Assembly (NCBI GenBank): GCA_002433465.1
Contig: DJIE01000104.1
Span: forward strand, 38,661-46,451
DNA: 7,791 bases
Reading direction: 5' to 3'
Source of the DNA: Salinisphaera sp. UBA6602
Lineage (GTDB): Bacteria > Pseudomonadota > Gammaproteobacteria > Nevskiales > Salinisphaeraceae
Both the position numbers and the translations under genes were made by a program. Under the pieces are notes generated by a model. The model was not told the origin of the DNA, did not search any database, and saw nothing but the letters and a program-made list of their open reading frames with translations. Below are positions 1 to 5,361 of the stretch, one piece after another (positions within the stretch are counted from its first letter, which is position 1; each line of letters begins with the position of its first letter).

Positions 1-1077
1 CAGAAACGCGGGCAGCTTCGATACCGGCAGCGAAATATCGTGCTTGATCGAGGCCCCTTCGGCGACCTGGGCCGGCGGCAGCGACTCGCGTAAATGCCAT
101 AGCCGACGACTGGTTTCGACGTCGTGGGCGATGACGACATCCGTCAATTCGTGCGCGTGGCGGGCCTGCTCGACGACATGGGCCATGGCGTCAAGCAGCC
201 AGTGGCCGTCGGCGGAGCTGGCCAGCTCGACCAGCAGGTACCAGTCATGATCGATATCGAAAGGCTCTTCACAGCCCTCGATATGGCTGCAGGCCAGCGC
301 CACCGCCTGGCGCGACATCAGCTCGCAGCCGGTCAGGTTATGCCCCGAGGCCGCGGTCAGCCGCCGCTGCAGTCGTACCGCCTGGGCCGGGGACTCCAGC
401 GCGAACAGCGCACTGACCTGCTGTACCACCGGCTCGTAGAGCTTCATCACCGCAGCGGTGATGATGCCCAGCGCGCCTTCGCTGCCGATGAACAGGTCGT
501 CCAGATCGAAACCGCTGTTGTCCTTGCGCAGCCCGGTGAGATTGTTCCAGATACGCCCGTCCGCGAGCACCACTTCCAGGCCCAGCGCCAGATCGCGGGT
601 GTTGCCATAGCGCACGACGTTCAGCCCGCCTGCATTTGTAGCCAGATTGCCGCCGATCCGACAGCGATCGCGCGAGGCAAGCGTCAACGGGAAAAACAGG
701 CCGGCATCGGCCGCGGCCTGTTGCACGTCGGCGAGAATACAACCCGCCTCGACGGTGATCGTGGCGTTGTCGGCATCGACTTCGCGTACGCGATCCATGC
801 GCTCGAGATTGACGATGACATGACGCTGGGCGTCGTCTGCGGCGGCCCCGCCCACGAGCCCGGTATTGCCGGACTGGGCGATTACCGCACAGTTTGCGTC
901 GGCACAGGCGGTGACCACCGCTGCGACCTGCGCCGTATCGGCCGGTCGTACCACCGCGAGCGCGGTCGGGCGAAACGCGCCCCGCCATTCCACCAGAAAG
1001 GGTGCAGCCGCATCGGCCTGCAGCACGTCCGCGGCGCCAACGATTTCGGTCAGTTTCGCAAGCAGCGCATCACGCAT
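1..1077 (-). CDS. FAD-binding D-2-hydroxyacid dehydrogenase (D-lactate / D-2-hydroxyglutarate dehydrogenase type), partial
   Basis: The frame is open for 359 codons from an ATG at 1077-1075 to the left edge, so the C-terminus is missing. Family members are usually about 460-470 aa, so roughly the last 100 residues lie outside. Visible features are an N-terminal PCMH-type FAD domain with QSGNTGLVGG (residues 68-77), then IGGNLATNAGG with NVVRYGN (about 141-159), then LRKDNSGFDLDDLFIGSEGALG (split around 182-204), and IKHDISLPVSKLP (344-356). The lysine in that last motif aligns with a substrate-carboxylate lysine of human D2HGDH. These enzymes oxidise D-2-hydroxyacids to 2-oxoacids with FAD and pass electrons to a carrier. 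The metal-binding His/Glu motifs of the family would be in the missing part, so the substrate cannot be judged. GGAG at 1089-1086 lies 8 nt before the start. The gene directly abuts the upstream epimerase gene and is probably cotranscribed with it. Confidence 0.9.
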   Translation of the reverse strand, partial: MRDALLAKLTEIVGAADVLQADAAAPFLVEWRGAFRPTALAVVRPADTAQVAAVVTACADANCAVIAQSGNTGLVGGAAADDAQRHVIVNLERMDRVREVDADNATITVEAGCILADVQQAAADAGLFFPLTLASRDRCRIGGNLATNAGGLNVVRYGNTRDLALGLEVVLADGRIWNNLTGLRKDNSGFDLDDLFIGSEGALGIITAAVMKLYEPVVQQVSALFALESPAQAVRLQRRLTAASGHNLTGCELMSRQAVALACSHIEGCEEPFDIDHDWYLLVELASSADGHWLLDAMAHVVEQARHAHELTDVVIAHDVETSRRLWHLRESLPPAQVAEGASIKHDISLPVSKLPAFL

Positions 1078-1974
1078 TCAGCGATCTCCGAGCAGATCTT
1101 CCAGGGCCGGCTGCAGCTGGCGAAACTCGAAGGTGAAACCGGCCTTCTCCAACGCGCTGGGAATCGCGCGCTGGCCGGTGAGCAGCAAATGGGCCATCTC
1201 GCCGACCATCAGCTTGAGCACCGGGCCGGGCACCCAGGCGAACTTGGGCCGGTGCAACACGCGCGCGAGCGTGGTCGTGAATTCGCGATTGGTGGCCGGC
1301 TCCGGCGCGGTGAGGTTGAACGCCCCGCTACAATCCGGGTTGTCGATGAGAAAACGAATCGCGGCCACCTCGTCGCGGATGTGTATCCAGGGCATGTACT
1401 GCTTGCCGGTGCCGAAATGCCCGCCCAGCCCGAACCTGAACGGCGTGACCATCTGTGCCAGTGCGCCGTCATCGGCCCCGAGCACGATGCCGGTACGAAC
1501 ACGACACACGCGGATGTTGGCGGCCTCGGCACGGCGGGCGGCCTGTTCCCAGGCCACGCAAAGCTCGGACTGGAATTCGTCGCCGGGCGATTCGTTTTCG
1601 TCGAGCACGTCGTCCCCGCGCGCGCCGTAATAACCGACCGCAGAACCGCTCACCAGCACCTGCGGCGGCGTGTCCCATTCACCAATCGTTTCGGTAAGCT
1701 GACGCGTGATCCGCAGGCGGCTTTCGCGCATTTCACGCTTGCGCGCCTCGGTCCAGCGGCCGTCCGCCAGATTCTCGCCGGCGAGGTTGATCACCGCGTC
1801 GGCCGGCGCCGCGGCCTTGATATCGGCCACCGGCACGACCCCTGCCGGCAACACCTTCGCCGCGGCTGCGGTATCGCGGGTGACGACCTGCACGGCCCAG
1901 CCATCGGCCAATAGCGATTCACACAGATGCCGGCCGATAAAGCCGGTGCCACCGGTCAACAACGCCTTGTTCAT
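1078..1974 (-). CDS. yfcH: YfcH/TIGR01777 family NAD(P)-binding epimerase
   Basis: This 298-aa atypical/extended SDR protein has the usual length of the E. coli YfcH family. It shows the Rossmann dinucleotide-binding loop TGGTGFIG (7-14), the family motif NLAGENL (63-69) followed by GRWTEARK, then SGSAVGYYG (109-117), GIVLG (162-166), PWIHIRD (195-201), and a C-terminal DUF1731-like segment rich in Pro/Leu (about 250-295). The family is named epimerase by homology. Its physiological substrate is not established, and plant and cyanobacterial relatives are linked to cell or plastid division. Two start codons stand in a row, GTG at 1977 and ATG at 1974. I chose the ATG because GGAG at 1984-1981 is 6 nt from it but only 3 nt from the GTG. 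The stop codon directly abuts the ATG of the dehydrogenase gene, which suggests a two-gene operon. I see no convincing promoter in the 180 bp upstream. Confidence 0.93.
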   Translation of the reverse strand: MNKALLTGGTGFIGRHLCESLLADGWAVQVVTRDTAAAAKVLPAGVVPVADIKAAAPADAVINLAGENLADGRWTEARKREMRESRLRITRQLTETIGEWDTPPQVLVSGSAVGYYGARGDDVLDENESPGDEFQSELCVAWEQAARRAEAANIRVCRVRTGIVLGADDGALAQMVTPFRFGLGGHFGTGKQYMPWIHIRDEVAAIRFLIDNPDCSGAFNLTAPEPATNREFTTTLARVLHRPKFAWVPGPVLKLMVGEMAHLLLTGQRAIPSALEKAGFTFEFRQLQPALEDLLGDR

Positions 1975-2115
1975 CACAAGCTCCGCGAGTAAAAGACAAA
2001 GGAAAATGCCAACTTGCAGACTAAAGCGCCGGCGAGGGCAGCGCCAGTCCAGATAAAACCCTATTCCACAATACGCCGATCGCGCGCTCGGCGCCGAATG
2101 GTTTTTACCTGCCTA

Positions 2116-2144
2116 TTGCAAAAAGCCGACAGATCGCGTTAGCT
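2116..2144 (+). promoter_or_regulatory. Possible promoter of the tRNA-Gly gene
   Basis: TTGCAA (2116-2121, 4 of 6 to the -35 consensus) lies 17 nt upstream of TTAGCT (2139-2144), which matches the -10 poorly. The next bases, GTGCGGG, form a GC-rich discriminator of the kind found at stringently controlled stable-RNA promoters. The position fits transcription starting a few bases before the mature tRNA at 2157. The weak -10 keeps confidence low. Confidence 0.35.
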
Positions 2145-2156
2145 GTGCGGGTCGTG

Positions 2157-2232
2157 GCGGCGGTAGCTCAGTTGGTAGAGCGCGACCCTCCCACGGTCGA
2201 GGTCGCGAGTTCGAATCTCGTCCGCCGCTCCA
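2157..2232 (+). tRNA. tRNA-Gly (anticodon CCC)
   Basis: A complete 76-nt cloverleaf is visible. The acceptor stem GCGGCGG (2157-2163) pairs perfectly with CCGCCGC (2222-2228). The D stem is GCTC/GAGC (2166-2169/2178-2181). The anticodon stem CGACC/GGTCG encloses loop CTCCCAC (2188-2194) with anticodon CCC at 2190-2192, which reads GGG codons. The T arm is GCGAG/CTCGT with loop TTCGAAT. The discriminator base is U (T2229), as expected for bacterial tRNA-Gly, and CCA is encoded (2230-2232). No intron or degenerate pairing is seen apart from one G-U in the T stem. The gene converges on the lipoprotein gene, 30 bp away, with no obvious terminator between them. Confidence 0.97.
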
Positions 2233-2262
2233 CTTCTTCCCGCCTGTGGCTGCATGCATGCG

Positions 2263-2805
2263 CTATCGCTGATAGAGCAGCGATTCCGCCTGGAGTGCGG
2301 AAACGATCCGCCGGGCGAGCGCGTCTGCCTGTTTAGAAACCGATCGCCGTGCGCTTTCTGCGGTATCGAAGGCGAACTGCGCGGTGACCTGCTGGCCCGC
2401 GTTGTCGATCACGCGCACGTTATAGGCGATCCGCCCATGACCGATCACGCGGCGCGACGTGGTTTGCATATCGGCCAGTTCGATCACGATCGTGGCCTGG
2501 GCGCCGCTGGCGCGACTGGCCGCATGACGGCTCGCGGCATCCTGCTGACGGGTAGGCGGCGCAGCGGCGAGCATGGACGTACAGGCATGCCCGGCCGCAA
2601 ACAGTCGGTCGCAGAGCGCCTGTTCGAAGGCGGCTTCGATGGCCACATCGGCAAAGGCACCATAGGCCAGAAAACCGTCGTAGCGCATGTCCTGCTGCGC
2701 GGGATCAACGAACCGATACGACGGCGCACTGGCACAGCCGGCCAGCGCCGCGGCCGCGCTTAGAACGACGCAGGCCAGCGCAACAAAACGGCGTAGATCA
2801 ACCAA
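2263..2805 (-). CDS. Predicted outer-membrane lipoprotein of unknown function
   Basis: The 180-aa product has a textbook lipoprotein signal: RR at 5-6, a hydrophobic stretch (about 7-20) and lipobox LAGC at 21-24, giving acylation at Cys24. Residue 25 is Ala, not Asp, so the Lol pathway would be expected to sort it to the outer membrane. The mature part is mixed alpha/beta. A Ser/Thr/Ala/Arg-rich stretch (about 80-103) precedes beta-like segments ATIVIELADM (104-113) and GRIAYNVRVID (124-134). A C-terminal helix follows with KQADALARRIVSAL (158-171). I cannot name the family; small DUF4136-like lipoproteins have a similar layout, but this is only an impression. The start is TTG at 2805-2803, with GGA 7 nt upstream. 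No ATG or GTG lies suitably in frame, and a GATAAT promoter element at 2845-2840 makes a start further upstream unlikely. Confidence 0.8.
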   Translation of the reverse strand: MVDLRRFVALACVVLSAAAALAGCASAPSYRFVDPAQQDMRYDGFLAYGAFADVAIEAAFEQALCDRLFAAGHACTSMLAAAPPTRQQDAASRHAASRASGAQATIVIELADMQTTSRRVIGHGRIAYNVRVIDNAGQQVTAQFAFDTAESARRSVSKQADALARRIVSALQAESLLYQR

Positions 2806-2839
2806 GACGGCGTCCAGATAAACGAATGGTGCGTCAGAG

Positions 2840-2866
2840 ATTATCCGGCGCGATCGGCACGAACAA
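2840..2866 (-). promoter_or_regulatory. Putative sigma70 promoter of the lipoprotein gene
   Basis: On the minus strand GATAAT (2845-2840) matches the -10 consensus at 5 of 6 positions. The best -35 candidate is TTGTTC (2866-2861, 3 of 6) at a short 15-nt spacing. Transcription would begin near 2833, giving a leader of about 28 nt before the TTG start at 2805. Confidence 0.4.
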
Positions 2867-3072
2867 CTACGCGCGACAAGGCTTCAAGGCGAAACGTAGG
2901 CACGGGCCGTGATCGAGCCTCGCCGCATGCGTCGCAGCGGCAACGCCCCGGCGCGCCCTGTGCTAAGCAACGGACGCGCGCGGCCGAGTCTCGGCACCTC
3001 GTCTACACGGTGTCCGATTTGTAGGAATACCCGGGACAAGCGACGATCGACGGGGATTCAGGCAGAATGCCA

Positions 3073-3088
3073 GAACGAACGTCCGTTC
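3073..3088. promoter_or_regulatory. Candidate TetR-type operator upstream of the quinone oxidoreductase gene
   Basis: The 16-bp sequence GAACGAACGTCCGTTC is palindromic except for one mismatched pair (A3078 against C3083), with arms GAACG and CGTTC around a central ACGT. Its length and look fit operators bound by TetR-family dimers. It ends 59 bp before the ATG at 3148, a position that could overlap the promoter. No -35/-10 pair nearby is convincing, and no TetR gene is in the window, so the regulator would be encoded elsewhere. Confidence 0.45.
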
Positions 3089-3133
3089 ATTGCGCTGCCT
3101 TGCAGCATCGCGTGGACACTACAGTGCCAATAA

Positions 3134-3140
3134 AGAGGAG
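3134..3140 (+). promoter_or_regulatory. Ribosome binding site fixing the oxidoreductase start
   Basis: AGAGGAG at 3134-3140 lies 7 nt upstream of ATG 3148. It rules out an in-frame ATG at 3067, which would add 27 residues foreign to the family and would lie upstream of the palindromic operator candidate. Confidence 0.85.
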
Positions 3141-3147
3141 ACCCCTG

Positions 3148-4128
3148 ATGCGAGCATTGCTCTGCAAACAATTCGGCCCGCCGGAAACGCTGGTCGTCGA
3201 GGAACAGCCCACGCCTAAAGTCGGCCCCAAGCAGGTTCTTATCGACGTACAGGCCGCGGCGGTGAATTTCCCCGACAGCCTGATCATCGAAGACAAGTAC
3301 CAGCTCAAGCCGGAGCTGCCCTTCTCGCCGGGCGGCGAGCTCGCGGGCGTGGTCAATACCGTGGGCGATGAGGTCAAGCATCTCAAGGCCGGCGACAACG
3401 TGATCGCCTTTACCGGCTATGGCGCCATGGCCGAACAGATCGCTACCGACGCCAACCGGGTGATCCCGATGCCCGACGGCGTGGACCACGTCACCGCCAG
3501 CGCGTTCGTGATGACCTATGGCACCACCTATCATGCGCTGGCCGACCGGGCCGCGCTGAAGTCCGGCGAAACCCTGCTCGTACTCGGTGCCGCCGGCGGC
3601 GTGGGCCTGGCCGCGATCGAGCTGGGCAAGGCCTTGGGCGCGCATGTGATTGCCGCTGCCTCCAGCGAAGAAAAACTGGCGGTCTGTCGCGAACACGGCG
3701 CGGATGAAACCATCAACTACGTCGAGGAAGACCTCAAGGACGCCATAAAGACACGTACCGACGGGCGTGGCGTGGACGTGGTCTATGATCCGGTCGGCGG
3801 CGACATGACCGAAAAAGCCCTGCGCGGCACGGCCTGGCGCGGGCGTTTGCTGGTGATCGGCTTTGCCGCCGGCGAGATCCCCAAACCGCCGCTCAATCTC
3901 GCCCTGCTCAAGGGCTGTTCGATCGTGGGCGTGTTCTGGGGCTCGTTCACCCAGCGTGAACCCGAAGAGAACCAGAAGCAGCTCAAGCAGATCTTTGCCT
4001 GGCTGGCCGAAGGCAAGCTGCGCCCGCATGTGTCGGGAACCTACCCGCTCGAACGCGGCGGCGAGGCAATCAGCGTACTGGCCTCGCGCAAGGCGGCCGG
4101 CAAGCTGGTCATCAAACCGCAGGAATAG
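3148..4128 (+). CDS. NADPH:quinone oxidoreductase-like protein (zinc-free MDR family)
   Basis: The 326-aa product has the full length of the quinone oxidoreductase (QOR) branch of the medium-chain dehydrogenase/reductase superfamily. It has an N-terminal GroES-like domain (about 1-120) with the family segments VQAAAVNFPDSLI (34-46) and FSPGGELAG (59-67). The Rossmann domain carries the nucleotide-binding loop LGAAGGVG (146-153) and YDPVGG (213-218). The catalytic-zinc ligands and the structural-zinc cysteine cluster of alcohol dehydrogenases are absent, as expected for QOR-type enzymes. They use NADPH to reduce quinones or activated C=C bonds in the cytoplasm. Segment FWGSFTQREPEE (263-274) resembles the subgroup often annotated next to acyl-CoA metabolism genes. 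It appears monocistronic, with its own ribosome binding site, a possible operator upstream and a hairpin right after the stop. The natural substrate cannot be read from sequence. Confidence 0.92.
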   Translation: MRALLCKQFGPPETLVVEEQPTPKVGPKQVLIDVQAAAVNFPDSLIIEDKYQLKPELPFSPGGELAGVVNTVGDEVKHLKAGDNVIAFTGYGAMAEQIATDANRVIPMPDGVDHVTASAFVMTYGTTYHALADRAALKSGETLLVLGAAGGVGLAAIELGKALGAHVIAAASSEEKLAVCREHGADETINYVEEDLKDAIKTRTDGRGVDVVYDPVGGDMTEKALRGTAWRGRLLVIGFAAGEIPKPPLNLALLKGCSIVGVFWGSFTQREPEENQKQLKQIFAWLAEGKLRPHVSGTYPLERGGEAISVLASRKAAGKLVIKPQE

Positions 4129-4133
4129 TTCGC

Positions 4134-4166
4134 TCGGCCGGCCCGGCCGAACCGCGCCGGGCCGGC
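4134..4166 (+). terminator. GC-rich hairpin(s) after the oxidoreductase gene, probable terminator
   Basis: Starting 5 nt after the stop, two overlapping stems can form. A proximal one is TCGGCCG/CGGCCGA (4134-4140/4144-4150, 3-nt loop). A stronger one is the 11-bp GCCGGCCCGGC/GCCGGGCCGGC (4137-4147/4156-4166, 8-nt loop). They share bases and exclude each other. No T-tract follows, so this is not a classic intrinsic terminator, but the location suggests transcript end formation or 3'-end protection. It separates the oxidoreductase from the sulfolipid genes. Confidence 0.5.
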
Positions 4167-4202
4167 ACTGCCCTATTTCGTTCACGCGGCAACGCGGCCA
4201 TG

Positions 4203-4242
4203 TTGTCATGCAAACGACATCGCCGCGTCATCCCAGCGTTAT
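4203..4242 (+). promoter_or_regulatory. Pho-box-like tandem repeats upstream of the sulfolipid operon
   Basis: Four 7-bp units begin exactly 11 bp apart: TTGTCAT (4203), ACGACAT (4214), GCGTCAT (4225) and GCGTTAT (4236). They match the Pho-box half-site CTGTCAT at 6, 4, 5 and 4 of 7 positions. The invariant spacing, one helical turn with 4-bp linkers, is that of PhoB-binding repeats in known Pho promoters. No strong -10 follows; CACACT (4253-4258) and TATCTG (4240-4245) are 3-of-6 candidates. The site is read from pattern only. Confidence 0.45.
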
Positions 4243-4275
4243 CTGTACGACCCACACTGCGCTCCATTGCAAGCC

Positions 4276-4297
4276 GGCTGTCATATCGATGACAGCC
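4276..4297. promoter_or_regulatory. Perfect 9-bp inverted repeat in the leader of the sulfolipid operon
   Basis: Arms GGCTGTCAT (4276-4284) and ATGACAGCC (4289-4297) flank a 4-nt centre ATCG. As DNA it could bind a dimeric regulator. It holds two perfect CTGTCAT half-sites, one on each strand, in inverted orientation. As RNA it would form a stable 9-bp stem with a tetraloop ending 7 nt upstream of the GAGGAG ribosome binding site (4305-4310), so it could influence translation or mRNA stability. Confidence 0.6.
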
Positions 4298-4314
4298 CCG
4301 CAACGAGGAGCCGC

Positions 4315-5361
4315 ATGCGTATCGCATTGCTCACCGACGCGTGGAAGCCGCAGGTCAACGGGGTGGTCACCGCCCTGACGGCCCTGGTTCGAGAACTGGA
4401 AGCCGCCGGACATGACGTGCTCGTCATTCATCCGGGCCTGTTCGTGACCGTGCCCTGCCCCACCTATACCGAAATCCGGCTCGCGGCCGCGCCGCTGCCC
4501 GGCGTTGCACGCCGCCTGCAGCGCTTCGTGCCGGACGCAGTGCATATCGCCACCGAAGGCAGCGTCGGTCTGGCCGGCTGGCTGTACTGTCGCCTGCGCG
4601 GCTGGCGTTTCACCACCTCTTTTCATACCCGCTTTCCGGAATACATCAACGCGCGCTGGCCGCTGGTGCCGGTGGGCCTGGGCTATCGGGTGCTCAATCT
4701 GTTTCATAGCCATAGCGTGCGCACCATGGTGAGCACACGCCCGTTGGCCGACTATCTGAGCGATCGCGGTTTCTCGCGGCTGGCCCTGTGGGGACGCGGC
4801 GTCGACACCCGCCTGTTTCGCCCCGTGCAACCGGCCACACTCGATCTGCCCGGTCCGGTGTTCATGTATTTCGGCCGGGTGGCACCGGAAAAGAACGTGG
4901 AAGCATTCCTCCAGCTCGACCTGCCCGGCAGCAAGCTGGTGGTCGGCGACGGCCCGGCCCGCGCCGACCTGGAACGCCGCTACCCCGAGGCCTGTTTCGT
5001 GGGTATGCGCCTGGGCGAAGACCTGGTGCGCCATATCTGTGCAGCCGACTGCATGGTCTTTCCCAGCAAGACCGACACGCTCGGGCTGGTGCTCATGGAA
5101 GCCATGGCCTGTGGCGTCCCGGTCGCCGCCTATCCGGTCACCGGGCCGCTCCAGGTGGTACAACCCGGCGTCACCGGCGTGCTCGACGACGATCTGCAGG
5201 CCGCCGCGCTGGCGGCGCTCGAACTCAACGGTGAGGCCGGCATCGCCTATGCGCGAGCCAACAGCTGGGCAGCCTCGGCGGCCGAATTCGCCGCACAGCT
5301 TGCCCCGGCGCGTCGACCCCACCTGCGTTTTACCCCCCCGACCCTGGAGAACGCGCAATGA
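4315..5361 (+). CDS. GT4-family glycosyltransferase, probable sulfolipid/glycolipid synthase
   Basis: The 348-aa protein has the GT-B fold layout of family GT4. The N-terminal acceptor domain has the glycine loop RIALLTDAWKPQVNGVV (2-18) and SFHTRFPEYI (102-111). The C-terminal donor domain has YFGRVAPEKN (185-194), whose Arg188 and Lys193 are the usual donor-phosphate contacts, then VGDGP (210-214). The EX7E-like motif in TDTLGLVLMEA carries Asp254 as its first acid and Glu262 as the second. There is no signal peptide or membrane span; such enzymes sit on the inner face of the cytoplasmic membrane. Its overall look is closer to Agt-type diacylglycerol glycosyltransferases of phosphate-stress lipid remodelling than to cyanobacterial SqdX. 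Because its stop overlaps the ATG of sqdB (ATGA), the likely role is transfer of sulfoquinovose, or a related sugar, to diacylglycerol. Start ATG 4315 follows GAGGAG at 4305-4310. An alpha-mannosyltransferase-like function is the main alternative. Confidence 0.88.
   Translation: MRIALLTDAWKPQVNGVVTALTALVRELEAAGHDVLVIHPGLFVTVPCPTYTEIRLAAAPLPGVARRLQRFVPDAVHIATEGSVGLAGWLYCRLRGWRFTTSFHTRFPEYINARWPLVPVGLGYRVLNLFHSHSVRTMVSTRPLADYLSDRGFSRLALWGRGVDTRLFRPVQPATLDLPGPVFMYFGRVAPEKNVEAFLQLDLPGSKLVVGDGPARADLERRYPEACFVGMRLGEDLVRHICAADCMVFPSKTDTLGLVLMEAMACGVPVAAYPVTGPLQVVQPGVTGVLDDDLQAAALAALELNGEAGIAYARANSWAASAAEFAAQLAPARRPHLRFTPPTLENAQ

Larger units (their letters stand above)
2806..3147. other. Divergent intergenic region
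   Basis: This 342-bp region separates the minus-strand lipoprotein gene from the plus-strand quinone oxidoreductase gene. The lipoprotein promoter is at its left end and a palindromic operator candidate (3073-3088) at its right end. Between about 2870 and 3060 I see only small GC-rich inverted repeats such as GCCGA/TCGGC and ACAC/GTGT. There is no RNA gene and no convincing coding sequence. An open frame at 2909-3133 has no ribosome binding site and an Arg/Pro-rich translation typical of noncoding GC-rich DNA. Confidence 0.6.

Noticed and set aside
338..988. A 216-codon minus-strand frame inside the dehydrogenase gene
   Set aside because: It is out of phase with the true frame, Arg/Gly-rich, and lacks the FAD-binding motifs that the 1-1077 frame shows clearly.
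124..1914. A 596-codon plus-strand open frame opposite the dehydrogenase and epimerase genes
   Set aside because: It spans two real antisense genes, including their junction, and its translation is rich in Arg, His, Gly and Gln without any family motif. Long antisense frames are expected in G/C-ending codon sequence.
2157..2262. tRNA-Gly as a genomic-island attachment site
   Set aside because: No integrase gene and no direct repeat of the tRNA 3' end occur in the window; the flanking genes look like ordinary chromosome.
2263..2275. Small hairpin CTATC/GATAG at the end of the lipoprotein gene as a terminator for the tRNA
   Set aside because: Only 5 bp with a 3-nt loop, no T-tract, and it overlaps the lipoprotein stop codon.
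2145..2336. A 63-codon plus-strand frame running through the tRNA gene
   Set aside because: It merely reads through a perfect tRNA-Gly cloverleaf.
3058..4209. A 383-codon minus-strand frame opposite the quinone oxidoreductase gene
   Set aside because: The plus strand encodes a complete QOR-family protein with a good ribosome binding site. The antisense frame has a His/Asp/Gly-rich, motif-free translation.
4228..5358. A 376-codon minus-strand frame opposite the glycosyltransferase gene
   Set aside because: Shadow of a clear GT4 gene; composition is typical of antisense translation and no ribosome binding site is apparent.
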